Assembly: GCF_019444005.1 (NCBI RefSeq)
Contig: NZ_CP049304.1
Span: 806,001 to 870,000 of the forward strand
Source of the DNA: Liquorilactobacillus nagelii DSM 13675
GTDB lineage: Bacteria > Bacillota > Bacilli > Lactobacillales > Lactobacillaceae
DNA length: 64,000 nt
Reading direction: 5' to 3'
Made by a program: the position numbers and the translations under genes. Under the pieces are notes generated by a model that saw only the letters and a program-made list of their open reading frames with translations, made no database searches and was not told the DNA's origin. Of this stretch, positions 44,770 through 53,754 are shown in pieces (the stretch's first letter is position 1; every line of letters starts with the position of its first letter).

Positions 44770-45720
44770 CTATTTTATCTCTAATGCCGTTTTTAATTTT
44801 TGCGTTAACTGGTTTAAATTAGACTGTGAAACAACTTCATAATCGACACCATCAATTTGTTGACCTTGTCCTTGTAATTGAAGCTGCTTAATATTACCTG
44901 CTTCACGATAATCTGTTGCTAAAACCTTCATTTGATCAAAAGTTAGATCCGTTTTCATATTACTTGAAATTGCATCTAAAATTGAACGATATTTCACTAA
45001 GTTATTGATCTTCATACCCTTTTTAACTAATTGAGTAATTACTAAACGTTGCCGTAACTGACGACCATAATCTCCTCTTGGATCCTGATAGCGCATCCGT
45101 GTATAAGCCAAGATGTTTTCTTTGTTAATCGTTATGTTACCTTTTTTGAAATGATATCCCATATTGGTGAAATCTAAATCATTGTTAACTGTGACCGGTC
45201 CCACGGCTGATGATAACTGGACCAGTCCCTTCATATTCATCTCAATATAGTGATCAATTGGGATTCCTAAATAACTTTGAATAGTATTCATTGCTAAACT
45301 CGTTCCACCATAGGAATAAGCAGCATTAATTTTATTGTCAAATCCGTGTCCTTGAATCGCCACTTTTGTATCACGTGGAATACTAGCCAAGGTAGTTGTT
45401 TTAGTTTTCGGATTAACAACTGCCACCATAATTGTATCAGTTCGTCCGCGGTAGGTCCGACCATACTCTCCAGTATCAGTCCCCATAATTAACAATGAAA
45501 AAGGTTTTTTTTCGGAAATAACCGAATTGCCATTTCGTGTGCTGTTATGCTTAACACTTTGATATGTAGAATTTGCCGCTTGTCGCGCATCATGATAAAG
45601 TTTGTACACCGCAAAAGCATCAAATGCAAAAAATAAAATTAGAAAACCAATTAAGTATCTCCAAATCTTTTTTCTACGATGCTGATGATGGTGACGATGA
45701 ATCATTTGTTTTTCTTTCAA
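44770..45720 (-). CDS. LytR-CpsA-Psr family phosphotransferase
   Basis: Membrane-anchored LCP enzyme that attaches polysaccharide or teichoic acid from a polyprenyl carrier to peptidoglycan. 316 residues from TTG 45720, which follows GGGGTGA; the TTG at 45753 lies at the expected transcription start. His/Arg-rich cytoplasmic start (MIHRHHHQHRRKK), one membrane helix, then the LCP domain: LLIMGTDTGEYGRTYRGRTDTIMV, DTKVAIQGHGFDNKINAAYSYGG and MRYQDPRGDYGRQLRQR, with the Arg and Asp residues that bind the pyrophosphate. First gene of the exopolysaccharide control operon. Confidence 0.92.
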   Translation of the reverse strand: MKEKQMIHRHHHQHRRKKIWRYLIGFLILFFAFDAFAVYKLYHDARQAANSTYQSVKHNSTRNGNSVISEKKPFSLLIMGTDTGEYGRTYRGRTDTIMVAVVNPKTKTTTLASIPRDTKVAIQGHGFDNKINAAYSYGGTSLAMNTIQSYLGIPIDHYIEMNMKGLVQLSSAVGPVTVNNDLDFTNMGYHFKKGNITINKENILAYTRMRYQDPRGDYGRQLRQRLVITQLVKKGMKINNLVKYRSILDAISSNMKTDLTFDQMKVLATDYREAGNIKQLQLQGQGQQIDGVDYEVVSQSNLNQLTQKLKTALEIK

Positions 45721-45761
45721 TAAAGTCACCCCAAGTTTTTGAATTATTGCCAAACATTCTC

Positions 45762-45767
45762 ATTATA
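45762..45767 (-). promoter_or_regulatory. Extended -10 of the exopolysaccharide operon
   Basis: TGGTATAAT on the minus strand, 42 bases upstream of the LCP start. No good -35 is present. The other part of the 250-base gap (45768-45960) is AT-rich without a recognisable gene. Confidence 0.5.
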
Positions 45768-45961
45768 CCAACTTTTTTAACGATTTAAAACGTTTTTTTA
45801 AAGTTAGTAATTATAATTATAAATACCAAGTTGAAAAAATTATCCTTGAAAATTGATTATACTCAACTTTATTATTCTAACACTTACCCTATACTTTTCA
45901 AACGGAGACTTTTTTTCAATTTGGTTGCAAAATTTCAATAATATTACAAATTCAAGGTATT

Positions 45962-45995
45962 AAAAAACTAGTGGTTCAATTAAAAGAACTACTAG
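45962..45995 (-). terminator. Terminator after the sda genes
   Basis: CTAGTGGTTC / GAACTACTAG with an 8-base loop and a T run on the minus strand, just after the sdaAA stop. Confidence 0.75.
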
Positions 45996-46003
45996 CTTAA
46001 AAA

Positions 46004-46897
46004 TTATTTATCAGTCGAAATTTCTGTACCAAAAATCTGCATTTTTATTTTTTTGCCTGTCGGTGTAGCAGCTAAGCCGCCCAGACCAGTTTCCCGCAAT
46101 TGTTTTGGCATATGTTGTCCAATTTTGGCCATAGCTGAAACTACCTCATCAGCAGGAATCTTACTGGTGCATCCCGCTAAAGCCATATCGGCAGCAACCA
46201 AAGCATTTGTCGTCCCAATCGCATTACGTTTAACACAGGGAATCTCAACTAAACCAGCCACAGGATCACAAACTAGGCCCAATAAATTACTAAGAGCGAT
46301 GGCAATGGCCTCACTGCTTTGTTGCGGGGTCCCTCCAGCAGCTTCTACAGCAGCCGCTGCTGCCATCGCTGACGCACTGCCCACCTCTGCTTGACAACCA
46401 CCAGCTGCACCAGCAATCATTGCATTATTTGCAATCACTAATCCGATCGCTCCACTTGTCAGTAAAAACTGCAAGCATTGCTGGTGCGAAAGTCGGAGAC
46501 GTTCACGCAAATAAAACAGCACACCGGGAACTGTTCCCGATGAGCCAGCTGTTGGTGTGGCACAAACTACACCCATTGAAGCATTAACTTCGTTGGTGGC
46601 TACAGCTGATTGGACCGCCATTAAAAAAGATTTGCCCGAAAGTGTTGTTTGCGTTTGCCGGTATTTTTTTAATTTAACAGCTTCGCCACCTGTTAATCCG
46701 GTGGCGGAGTGAACACCGTCACCTTCACTTCCTCTTTGCACAGCGGCTGCCATTACTTGATAGCGTTTCTGCAGTTGATCCCAAATTTCTTGTTCTTCAC
46801 TACCAGTAGTTTGCTGCTCACTAATCAGCATAACCTGCCACAATGATTTTTTTTGGTTTTCTGCTTGTGTTACCAGTTCCTGAATTGTATTAAACAT
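46004..46897 (-). CDS. sdaAA: L-serine dehydratase, alpha subunit
   Basis: Iron-sulfur L-serine deaminase subunit, 297 residues. VVCATPTAGSSGTVPG and GLVCDPVAGLVEIPCVKRN contain the Cys residues for the [4Fe-4S] cluster. LTGGEAVKLKKY and GGCQAEVGSASAM are further family motifs. It starts 3 bases after the beta-subunit stop. The enzyme converts L-serine to pyruvate and ammonia. The operon is beta then alpha, as in other Firmicutes. Confidence 0.94.
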   Translation of the reverse strand: MFNTIQELVTQAENQKKSLWQVMLISEQQTTGSEEQEIWDQLQKRYQVMAAAVQRGSEGDGVHSATGLTGGEAVKLKKYRQTQTTLSGKSFLMAVQSAVATNEVNASMGVVCATPTAGSSGTVPGVLFYLRERLRLSHQQCLQFLLTSGAIGLVIANNAMIAGAAGGCQAEVGSASAMAAAAAVEAAGGTPQQSSEAIAIALSNLLGLVCDPVAGLVEIPCVKRNAIGTTNALVAADMALAGCTSKIPADEVVSAMAKIGQHMPKQLRETGLGGLAATPTGKKIKMQIFGTEISTDK

Positions 46898-46900
46898 TTT

Positions 46901-47560
46901 TCATCCTTCTAAGATAATTAAATCAGTAAAAAACTGTTGGAGCCGAACTTTTTCTCTAGCAGTCGGGTTTCTTTTTAAATAAACCACCAATACTTGCTGT
47001 TGCTGCTGTTGAAAAAGAGCAGTTGAGTGAACTAAGTCGTTAGTTTTTAATACTTGAATTTTTTGTTCGACTTCTTTAATTGTGCTCAAGCGACTAAGAG
47101 CAAATGGTAAAATACCGGCTAATTTAAGCTGACAATTACCATACTCAATTTGTGGTACTTCAATTTTCCCGCCACCAATTGAGCAACCACAAACTTTTAT
47201 TTGTTGTCTGCCGTTCACCATCTCAATTAAAGCTGTATTGGGGTGATCAAGCGGACTCGGTTGTTTTTCCTCAATAAAGGATATTTCAATCCCCTTTTTT
47301 TTCGCTGTCGTGATTGAAGATAAAATGCGCTGATCATAACAGTCTAAGCCTAGACTGCCCGCAATAATCGCAAAATCTGTTCCATGTCCACGATGAGTAG
47401 CTGCAAAAGATTCAAAATAGTGAACTGTAATTTTTTCTGGTCGACCTTTAAAGAGTTTATAGGCTACTTGACCAATTGCCAGCGCGCCAGCTGTATGGGA
47501 ACTTGAAGGTCCGATCATTATTGGTCCAATAATATCAAACACACTTTGATATTGTTTCAC
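46901..47560 (-). CDS. sdaAB: L-serine dehydratase, beta subunit
   Basis: Partner subunit of 219 residues. IGPIMIGPSSSHTAGALAIG (about 10-29) and FAATHRGHGTDFAI are the substrate-side motifs. The last 80 residues are an ACT-like regulatory domain, here with a Gln run. GTG start behind AGAAGG. First gene of the sda operon. Confidence 0.93.
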   Translation of the reverse strand: MKQYQSVFDIIGPIMIGPSSSHTAGALAIGQVAYKLFKGRPEKITVHYFESFAATHRGHGTDFAIIAGSLGLDCYDQRILSSITTAKKKGIEISFIEEKQPSPLDHPNTALIEMVNGRQQIKVCGCSIGGGKIEVPQIEYGNCQLKLAGILPFALSRLSTIKEVEQKIQVLKTNDLVHSTALFQQQQQQVLVVYLKRNPTAREKVRLQQFFTDLIILEG

Positions 47561-47688
47561 TTAGCTTTCCTTCTCACGTGACTAATTAATTTTCAATTTT
47601 AAATTAGAGATTATCGAAAATACTCTCTACATCACATCATACCAAAAAAAGAACTTAATTTTTCAATGAATCCTTGCTTGAGATTCTC

Positions 47689-49041
47689 CTAATCGAAATG
47701 ACGCCATTCCTTATCTAAAATAACCCGCGCCACAAAAAGTCCCAAAGGTAAGAAAATAATAATTAGCATAGCTCGTGTCATCCATAAAGCCCCTGGTCCA
47801 ATTGCGTTAATACCAATATTATAAACCGCCCGATAAATATAAAGACCTGGCACCATAATAACAATCGAAGGTACCGTCAACGAAATTCGTGGATAACCTA
47901 ACGAACGATTAACTGCTGATGCAATCAATCCGGCGGTCAAAGCGCCACAAAAAGCAGCTGCCGCTGGTGGCAGTGTCGTTAGATCAACTAATTCTAACCG
48001 CAATGTATTGGCAACTGCACCAATCAAACCAGCAGTCGTCGCCATTTTATAGGAACTATTAAACATAATTGAAAAACCAAATACACCACAAAAACTGGCG
48101 GGCAACCGCAGCAACAATAAGATTAGCGGACTTAAGCCTAATTCCAGAAAATTTTCTGGGCGAAAATGAACTAAAAGAGCAATCAACCAACCGACTAATG
48201 AGGCAATTATTGTAATCATCAAAGCATACGTTAATCGTTCTAAGCCCGAACGTAAATCCAATTTAGAAATATCTAGGAAACTAGTAATAAATGGGAAACC
48301 TGGAATAACAAATAACATTGAACCAATATAACCGTCCTCATGGTGTGGGGAAATATTAAAGCCTAGTTGAAGGATTCGAAAAGCTAACAAATAAGCTAGG
48401 CAGGCAACCGCTACCCCTAGTGCCAAGCAAACTAAAGTTGTTACCTTTCTTTTGCCTAGTTGGCCTCGAGTCCAATTACCAATTCCCGCACCAACAAAAC
48501 AACAAATCATTTCCGGTAAACCACCACCAAGTAAAAAAACAAAAGCGCTGCAAGCCAATGCCGCTGCAAATCCAGTTATTAAAGGTGAATAGTTACCCGG
48601 TTTATGCTGGATTTGATCAACTTTTTCATGAATTTGTTTAACTGTTAATTCTTGACATTCAGTTGCAAAATTATTAGTAAAATGCTCCAGTTCATTTAAT
48701 TTGTCAGTGTTAACACCTGTATTAGGCAACGATAGCGCTTGAGTATAGTTTCCTTGCGGACTATAGCAGGTATACTCTAGGGAAATTAATCCAATATCAG
48801 CTGAACAAGTTAACTTCAAGTGACGTGCTACTTTATTCATAGCTTCACGCACACGCCACGCACCGGTTCCACAAGCCAACATTAAAATACCAACTCGGCC
48901 AACTAACATTGAACGTTCTTTTAAGCTGGCTCTTTGTGCAGGAACCTTAGTATTATCTAATAAGTCTTTCCAGTGGATAGTCATATGGTGTCGATTAGAA
49001 ATACGAAACTTTTTTGCAATTATCTCTTTTTCAGAATTCAT
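47689..49041 (-). CDS. Threonine/serine exporter, ThrE family (fused)
   Basis: Membrane exporter of 450 residues that joins both halves of the ThrE family. The N-terminal soluble part (about 1-150, with LMLACGTGAWRVREAMNKVA) and five helices correspond to the first half. A second set of five helices from about 300 corresponds to the ThrE_2 half. ATG behind AGGAGCAG. It lies directly upstream of the serine dehydratase genes, so the locus combines breakdown and export of serine. Confidence 0.88.
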   Translation of the reverse strand: MNSEKEIIAKKFRISNRHHMTIHWKDLLDNTKVPAQRASLKERSMLVGRVGILMLACGTGAWRVREAMNKVARHLKLTCSADIGLISLEYTCYSPQGNYTQALSLPNTGVNTDKLNELEHFTNNFATECQELTVKQIHEKVDQIQHKPGNYSPLITGFAAALACSAFVFLLGGGLPEMICCFVGAGIGNWTRGQLGKRKVTTLVCLALGVAVACLAYLLAFRILQLGFNISPHHEDGYIGSMLFVIPGFPFITSFLDISKLDLRSGLERLTYALMITIIASLVGWLIALLVHFRPENFLELGLSPLILLLLRLPASFCGVFGFSIMFNSSYKMATTAGLIGAVANTLRLELVDLTTLPPAAAAFCGALTAGLIASAVNRSLGYPRISLTVPSIVIMVPGLYIYRAVYNIGINAIGPGALWMTRAMLIIIFLPLGLFVARVILDKEWRHFD

Positions 49042-49132
49042 ATCAACTCTCTGCTCCTCAAAATAAGTTCGCTACCTATTCTGCCTTATTTTGACTTTTT
49101 TTTCTAGTTAATTTATTTAATAATTGTACATG

Positions 49133-50236
49133 TTAGCTAAAATAAAGCAATAACCAACCGGCGATTCCTAAAAAACAAAGACTACTAAAGTTGATCAATG
49201 AAAATTGCTTCAAAAAATTTTGATTACCTTTCTCCTGATAATGCTGATATTGCTTATAGGCTAACAAATTCGCTAGAGATGCTACTAATGTTCCTAATCC
49301 GCCAATACTGACACCTAAAAATAAGGGGTAGCTAATTTTTGAAAAAGGTGCCAACAAAATTGCTGCTGGGACGTTGCTTATCAGTTGACTGAGACCTAAA
49401 CTTGCCAAATAAATCAAATGTTGTTTTGAACCTAGCGATGTTAGTAATTGATCAACAGCACTAATTCGGCTAAAATTACCAACAGCAATAAAAAAGCCGC
49501 AAAAAGTCAGCAATAATGCATAATCAATTTTTTTAAATAATTGATTATCTAACAAAAATACCCAGCCTAGAGCCAAACCGAGTCCCAGCCACAGTGGTAA
49601 AATTCCAAAAATCCCTACCATGACAAAAGCCAAAATTACTACTGTACCACTAACAGCCAATTTATTAATTTTATAATCAATTTCAGGATTTAATTTTAAT
49701 TTCTGCGTTGGAATTCGTAATGACCATCCCCAAAGCAGCCCACCACTAATTACACCTAGTGGCAAAGACATTTTAAAAAATTCAATTGCATTCAGATGAT
49801 AATGAGCAAGTAAAAATAAATTTTGCGGATTCCCGATCGGAGTAATTAGACTGCCTAAATTAGCAGCTAAAGTTATTAAAACCACCGGAACTGTCATCTT
49901 AATTCCGGCTTTTTTACCAAGTGAAACCGCCAATGGGACCATAGTAATAATTCCGACATCATTGGTTAAAATCATCGACCCAATAAACGTCAACAAAACT
50001 AACAGTTGAACTAATTTCCGCTGTGTATCAGCATATCTTAGTAATAACAATGCACAATAATCTAATAACTTCAACTTCTGAAATACCTGAATAATTAACA
50101 TTAAAGCAAATAGTGAAATGATTGTTTGCCAGTTGATGTCACTCAGCTCAAGATGACTAAAAAAAAGGCTAAAAAGTGCTACCCCACACGTAATTTGCAA
50201 AATTCGATCTTTAAAAGTTGCTTTTAAAACTTCCAT
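49133..50236 (-). CDS. Anion permease, ArsB/NhaD-SLC13-like
   Basis: Ion transporter superfamily protein of 367 residues with about ten helices. MILTNDVGIITMVPLAV and ANLGSLITPIGNPQNLFLL are the two signature loops of the ArsB/DASS fold (TND and GNPQN). I start at ATG 50236, since GTG 50251 overlaps AAGG. Anion substrate unknown; it is not next to arsenic or citrate genes. Monocistronic. Confidence 0.83.
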   Translation of the reverse strand: MEVLKATFKDRILQITCGVALFSLFFSHLELSDINWQTIISLFALMLIIQVFQKLKLLDYCALLLLRYADTQRKLVQLLVLLTFIGSMILTNDVGIITMVPLAVSLGKKAGIKMTVPVVLITLAANLGSLITPIGNPQNLFLLAHYHLNAIEFFKMSLPLGVISGGLLWGWSLRIPTQKLKLNPEIDYKINKLAVSGTVVILAFVMVGIFGILPLWLGLGLALGWVFLLDNQLFKKIDYALLLTFCGFFIAVGNFSRISAVDQLLTSLGSKQHLIYLASLGLSQLISNVPAAILLAPFSKISYPLFLGVSIGGLGTLVASLANLLAYKQYQHYQEKGNQNFLKQFSLINFSSLCFLGIAGWLLLYFS

Positions 50237-50315
50237 ACTCTTTACCTTCACAGTCTGAAATAAATTGATTTTAACTTAGATTTAACCTTCGAGCAAGAAT
50301 TACCTGTTCTTACAC

Positions 50316-50404
50316 AAAAAGGTCTGGAATAGTGAAATAGTCCCTAATAAGTTAAAGCAAACTCACCTAACTTATTAGAAACCATCCCAAAAAGTCCCAG
50401 ACTC
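50316..50404 (-). terminator. Nested double-hairpin terminator element
   Basis: The outer arms GAGTCTGGGA and TTCCAGACC enclose a perfect 11-bp hairpin CTAATAAGTTA / TAACTTATTAG, and five T follow on the minus strand. It lies downstream of the csbD-like gene and ends the asp23 operon. GAGTCTGGGAC-type elements are common in Firmicutes. Confidence 0.6.
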
Positions 50405-50478
50405 ATTATACCTTATGAACCGTGTATCTAAAGAGCTAATTGCACTTTCAGTCGTTAACTTTTTAAGCTAATCAAAAC

Positions 50479-50733
50479 TTAGTCTGCAAAGCTTTCTTTG
50501 ACGTCATCTACAATATCCTTAGCTTTGCCCTTGCCTTCTTCGACATTTCCTTTAACTTTATCACTGGTATCACCTGTAATTGCACCTTTAACTTGCTGTG
50601 CTTTCCCAGAAACTTGATCAGTAACATTATCAATTCGTGAACTCAAGCTAGATAATTTGTCTTTGTCTTGTAAAACCAAATAAATCAAAGCAGCGTTCGC
50701 TGCAAGACTAAAACCTAAAAGTAAGTTTTTCAT
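50479..50733 (-). CDS. CsbD-like stress protein with membrane anchor
   Basis: 84 residues. One N-terminal hydrophobic helix (LLLGFSLAANAALIYLVL) is followed by a charged helical part with the CsbD-like repeat (VSGKAQQVKGAITGD, VKGNVEEGKGKAKDIVDD). ATG behind GGAGGGC. Last gene of the alkaline-shock operon, 14 bases after the Asp23 gene. General stress role by family. Confidence 0.82.
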   Translation of the reverse strand: MKNLLLGFSLAANAALIYLVLQDKDKLSSLSSRIDNVTDQVSGKAQQVKGAITGDTSDKVKGNVEEGKGKAKDIVDDVKESFAD

Positions 50734-50747
50734 AAAAGCCCTCCGTT

Positions 50748-51170
50748 TTATTTATCTTTTTTACTAGACTTGCTCTGATCTGCCTGCTGCTGTTGCCATT
50801 CTTGAGCAGTCAGCAAATCTTTAACATGCAATTTAATTGACGTTACACGATAACCAGTCATTGAACTAATAGCAGCAACAATTTTTCGCGAAACTTTTTC
50901 AAAAATTTCATTAGCATTTCTGCCATATTCTAAAATACCTTCAAGTTCCAATTCAACCGTTTCTTCATCAACATCAACGTCAGCCGAAACACCATGTTCA
51001 GGTTGGTCGCCGTTAAATTGACTTGAAATTTTGTCAAGCAAGCCACCCTTTAATTCTAAAACACCATCAACTTCTTGAGCTGTTTTTCCAGCAATTTTCT
51101 CTAAAACATCATCATCAAAAATAATCTGTTTTTTTATTGTTTCACTAGTTGTTTTTTGTGCTGTTGGCAT
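50748..51170 (-). CDS. Asp23/Gls24 family envelope stress protein (copy 2)
   Basis: 140 residues. The Asp23 domain runs from IIFDDDVLEKIAGKTAQEVDGVLEL (outline) to SIKLHVKDLL, with the hydrophilic end WQQQQADQSKSSKKDK. It is a paralogue of the next upstream gene, with the same length. It should bind the membrane through the AmaP anchor encoded in the same operon. ATG behind AAGGAGG. Confidence 0.92.
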   Translation of the reverse strand: MPTAQKTTSETIKKQIIFDDDVLEKIAGKTAQEVDGVLELKGGLLDKISSQFNGDQPEHGVSADVDVDEETVELELEGILEYGRNANEIFEKVSRKIVAAISSMTGYRVTSIKLHVKDLLTAQEWQQQQADQSKSSKKDK

Positions 51171-51236
51171 AATTTTCCTCCTTGAAAATATTCATCTCTA
51201 ATTTTAAAGTAGCCGGTAACTAAAAAATACTTTATC

Positions 51237-51659
51237 CTACTGAACTTGTTTAGTTTCAGTAGCATGCTGTGAATTTGGCTTGCCTTTAGCTTGTTCCTGC
51301 CAATCCCTTTTGCTCATTACATCATTGATGTGTAAGTTCAATTCGATAACATCCAAGCCAGTAAAATTTTTAATGTCACGGACAACTCGTTCGGTAACTT
51401 GGTCAAAGACACGTTGAATATCCTTGCCGTACTCGACCGTAGCGTTCATATCCAAAGCAACTTGTTTTTTACCAACTTCGGCATCAATCCCTTGAGTTGG
51501 ATCCGATTGGCTGCGGAAACGGTCAGTTATATCACTTAACATCCCCCCATTAAGTGCTAAAACCCCCTCAACATTGCGAGCTGCTAAACCAGCAATCTTT
51601 TCGATTACTCCATCATCATAAGTCAAAGTACTTTTTAAAGCTGGTTGTGTATTTGGCAT
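51237..51659 (-). CDS. Asp23/Gls24 family envelope stress protein (copy 1)
   Basis: 140 residues. LTYDDGVIEKIAGLAARNVEGVLAL, VALDMNATVEYGKDIQRVFDQV and VIELNLHINDVM are in Asp23 order. ATG behind AGGAGG. It lies between the DUF2273 gene and the second asp23-like gene. Members form filament-like patches at the membrane and protect the envelope under stress. Confidence 0.92.
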   Translation of the reverse strand: MPNTQPALKSTLTYDDGVIEKIAGLAARNVEGVLALNGGMLSDITDRFRSQSDPTQGIDAEVGKKQVALDMNATVEYGKDIQRVFDQVTERVVRDIKNFTGLDVIELNLHINDVMSKRDWQEQAKGKPNSQHATETKQVQ

Positions 51660-51690
51660 TTTCTTCCTCCTAAAATTATGTTTCTGATAA

Positions 51691-51867
51691 TTAATTTGAC
51701 AAGAAATTAATTATTTGCTGTCTCAAATCATCAAAATTGACAAACTTCCCAATCAAAGCTCCAATCAGTGTCAGCAGCCCTACCAAAACCATGCTGCCAA
51801 AACTGGCAAAAGCCCAAACTAATCCGAGAATCAATCCGATAAAAGTTCCAATTAGTGTGTGACTCAC
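51691..51867 (-). CDS. DUF2273 family small membrane protein
   Basis: 58 residues, two membrane helices separated by a short turn, ending FDDLRQQIINFLSN. GTG 51867 follows GGAGAGGAG; a longer frame would start inside amaP. DUF2273 proteins regularly stand between amaP and asp23 genes. 20 bases separate it from amaP, so the genes are one operon. Confidence 0.85.
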   Translation of the reverse strand: MSHTLIGTFIGLILGLVWAFASFGSMVLVGLLTLIGALIGKFVNFDDLRQQIINFLSN

Positions 51868-51886
51868 GCAATCATCAGCTCCTCTC

Positions 51887-52441
51887 CTAGACAACACGTG
51901 CCTTGCCACTGCGTTCCGTTATTGGTTGAACTTCAATTTGTTGCTTTCCAATTTCAAAGCTCAAACTATCATGCAGATATTTCTCAGTAATGCTCAAAAT
52001 CTGATCACCGATCTGCTGATAGTTTTCTTCTTGTGCAGCAACTGCTTGGATTTTCACATCAGCTTTAGCCTGCTTATTAAAAACTTTCAATGAAACCTTA
52101 GGCTGTTCAACTGCTGCTCCGTTAACTAAGCGATACTGCAAATCCTTTTCGACCGCCGCAACCGGCAATGAAACTTCACCTAATTGACGCTGAAACTTAA
52201 CTTCACTTAATTTTCTTCGCTTAAAAATTCCAATTAATGTAATTATTAATCCGGTAAATACTGTAAATCCATTAAGAAAAATCATCGTATATTGAGCTGC
52301 AACTGCATTAATCGAAAATACTGAACGTAACCAATCAGCGAATGGTAAAACATTGAATTCTAAAGTTAAAAAGAAACCACCAGTTAAAATTAATAGAATT
52401 CCAATAATTATCAGCAGTGCCTTCGTAAGCCTTTTCATCAT
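51887..52441 (-). CDS. amaP: Alkaline shock membrane anchor protein AmaP
   Basis: 184 residues, two N-terminal membrane helices (about 7-28 and 50-70) followed by a soluble domain with the Asp23-like pattern (VKIQAVAAQEENYQQIGDQI). It anchors Asp23 to the membrane. ATG behind GAAGGGAG. First gene of the operon amaP-DUF2273-asp23-asp23-csbD, behind a TTGAAA-18-TATAAT promoter. Confidence 0.9.
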   Translation of the reverse strand: MMKRLTKALLIIIGILLILTGGFFLTLEFNVLPFADWLRSVFSINAVAAQYTMIFLNGFTVFTGLIITLIGIFKRRKLSEVKFQRQLGEVSLPVAAVEKDLQYRLVNGAAVEQPKVSLKVFNKQAKADVKIQAVAAQEENYQQIGDQILSITEKYLHDSLSFEIGKQQIEVQPITERSGKARVV

Positions 52442-52523
52442 TTTTCTCCCTTCAATAGCCTACAGAATCCCTTATTAATTAATGATCATTATTAATAACA
52501 GATACTGTCCTTTAGCAATTTAA

Positions 52524-52553
52524 ATTATACAGTAAACGCTATTTTAGTTTCAA
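52524..52553 (-). promoter_or_regulatory. Promoter of the amaP-asp23 operon, cre-like spacer
   Basis: TTGAAA, 18 bases, TATAAT on the minus strand. The region AGTAAACGCTATTT overlapping the spacer fits the CcpA consensus at about 12 of 14 positions, weaker than the site at 7003-7031. Confidence 0.5.
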
Positions 52554-52669
52554 ATAATATGCCTATTTTTAAAGAATTCTATTTAATGTGAAATTATTGG
52601 CATTAGTTGCTTTTCAATTCCAAACTAAATAAAAATTGTTTTGAAATCAAATTTTTTTGTTGTTAAAGG

Positions 52670-52698
52670 TTGACTTAATTAAGATTGTGAATTAGAAT
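52670..52698 (+). promoter_or_regulatory. Promoter of the hydroxyisocaproate dehydrogenase gene
   Basis: TTGACT, 17 bases, TAGAAT, about 55 bases upstream of the start codon. Confidence 0.6.
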
Positions 52699-52752
52699 TC
52701 TATTAATTTCTGATTAATGTTTTTATTTTAGTTATTCATAGGGGGATTTATT

Positions 52753-53691
52753 ATGACAAGAAAAATCGCTGTTATTGGATTAGGGCATGTTGGGACCGCA
52801 ATTTCGAACTACTTGATTTTTTCTGGCGCAACTGACGAACTAGTCTTAATTGATAAGAATGAATTAAAATTAAATGCTGAGGCAACTGACTTTGCTGATG
52901 CAGCCGCTAATCTAACATCTCATACAAAGATTATTGTCAATGATTACGCTGCATTAGCTGACGCAGATGTTATCGTTTCAGCACTAGGAAATATCTCTCA
53001 ACAAAATGACGATGCTAAGCATGATCGTTTTGTTGAATTAGCTTTTAACCAAGCTGCTGCTAAAGAGGTCGGAACAAAAATCAAAGAAAGCGGTTTTAAT
53101 GGAGTTTTAGTTTCGATTTCCAATCCATGTGATGTTATTGCTGCTCTTTTTCAAAAGTTTTCTGGCTTACCCGAGGATCAAGTTATTGGAACTGGAACTT
53201 TGTTAGACTCTGCACGAATGAAGAAGGCTGTCGGACAAACTTTAAAAGTTGATCCGCGTTCTGTTAGCGGTTATAACTTAGGTGAGCATGGTAATTCTCA
53301 GTTCACCGCTTGGTCAACCGTCCGTGTTTTAGACCAGCCAATCACCAAACTAGCTGAAGAAGACGAAGATATTGACTTAGCTGCACTAAATGAAACTGTA
53401 CGTGCTGGCGGATATACCGTTTTCCATGGCAAACACTATACCAATTATGGAATTGCCTCAGCTGCAGTTCACCTAGTAAATGCCATTCTTAGTGATTCTC
53501 ATGAAGAGTTGCCAGTTTCTTATTTCCATGAAAAATACGGAACTTATATTTCTTCACCAGTAGTCATTAGCAAAAAAGGCATTGCTAAAAAAGTTCCACT
53601 TGATTTAACACCTGAAGAACAGGCAAAATTACAAAAATCAGCTGAGTACGTTAAAAACCGTTTTGATACAGCTTATGCTGAATTAAAATAG
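52753..53691 (+). CDS. L-2-hydroxyisocaproate dehydrogenase
   Basis: NAD-dependent member of the L-lactate/malate dehydrogenase superfamily, 312 residues. IAVIGLGHVGTAIS is the NAD site. SISNPCDVIAA and YNLGEHGNSQF (catalytic His) are present. The run of hydrophobic substrate-loop residues and the lack of the LDH motif agree with the L-HicDH group, which reduces branched-chain 2-ketoacids such as 2-ketoisocaproate. ATG behind AGGGGGA. Single gene ending in a strong terminator. Confidence 0.88.
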   Translation: MTRKIAVIGLGHVGTAISNYLIFSGATDELVLIDKNELKLNAEATDFADAAANLTSHTKIIVNDYAALADADVIVSALGNISQQNDDAKHDRFVELAFNQAAAKEVGTKIKESGFNGVLVSISNPCDVIAALFQKFSGLPEDQVIGTGTLLDSARMKKAVGQTLKVDPRSVSGYNLGEHGNSQFTAWSTVRVLDQPITKLAEEDEDIDLAALNETVRAGGYTVFHGKHYTNYGIASAAVHLVNAILSDSHEELPVSYFHEKYGTYISSPVVISKKGIAKKVPLDLTPEEQAKLQKSAEYVKNRFDTAYAELK

Positions 53692-53705
53692 TTACTTCTA
53701 TAAAT

Positions 53706-53741
53706 AAAGAGCCAGGACATTTTAAAGTGCCCCGGCTCTTT
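53706..53741. terminator. Terminator after the HicDH gene
   Basis: AAAGAGCC(A)GG / CC(C)GGCTCTTT type stem followed by a T-rich run on the plus strand; A-rich on the left, so also active for the convergent ClC gene. Confidence 0.8.
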
Positions 53742-53754
53742 ATTTATTTACTAA

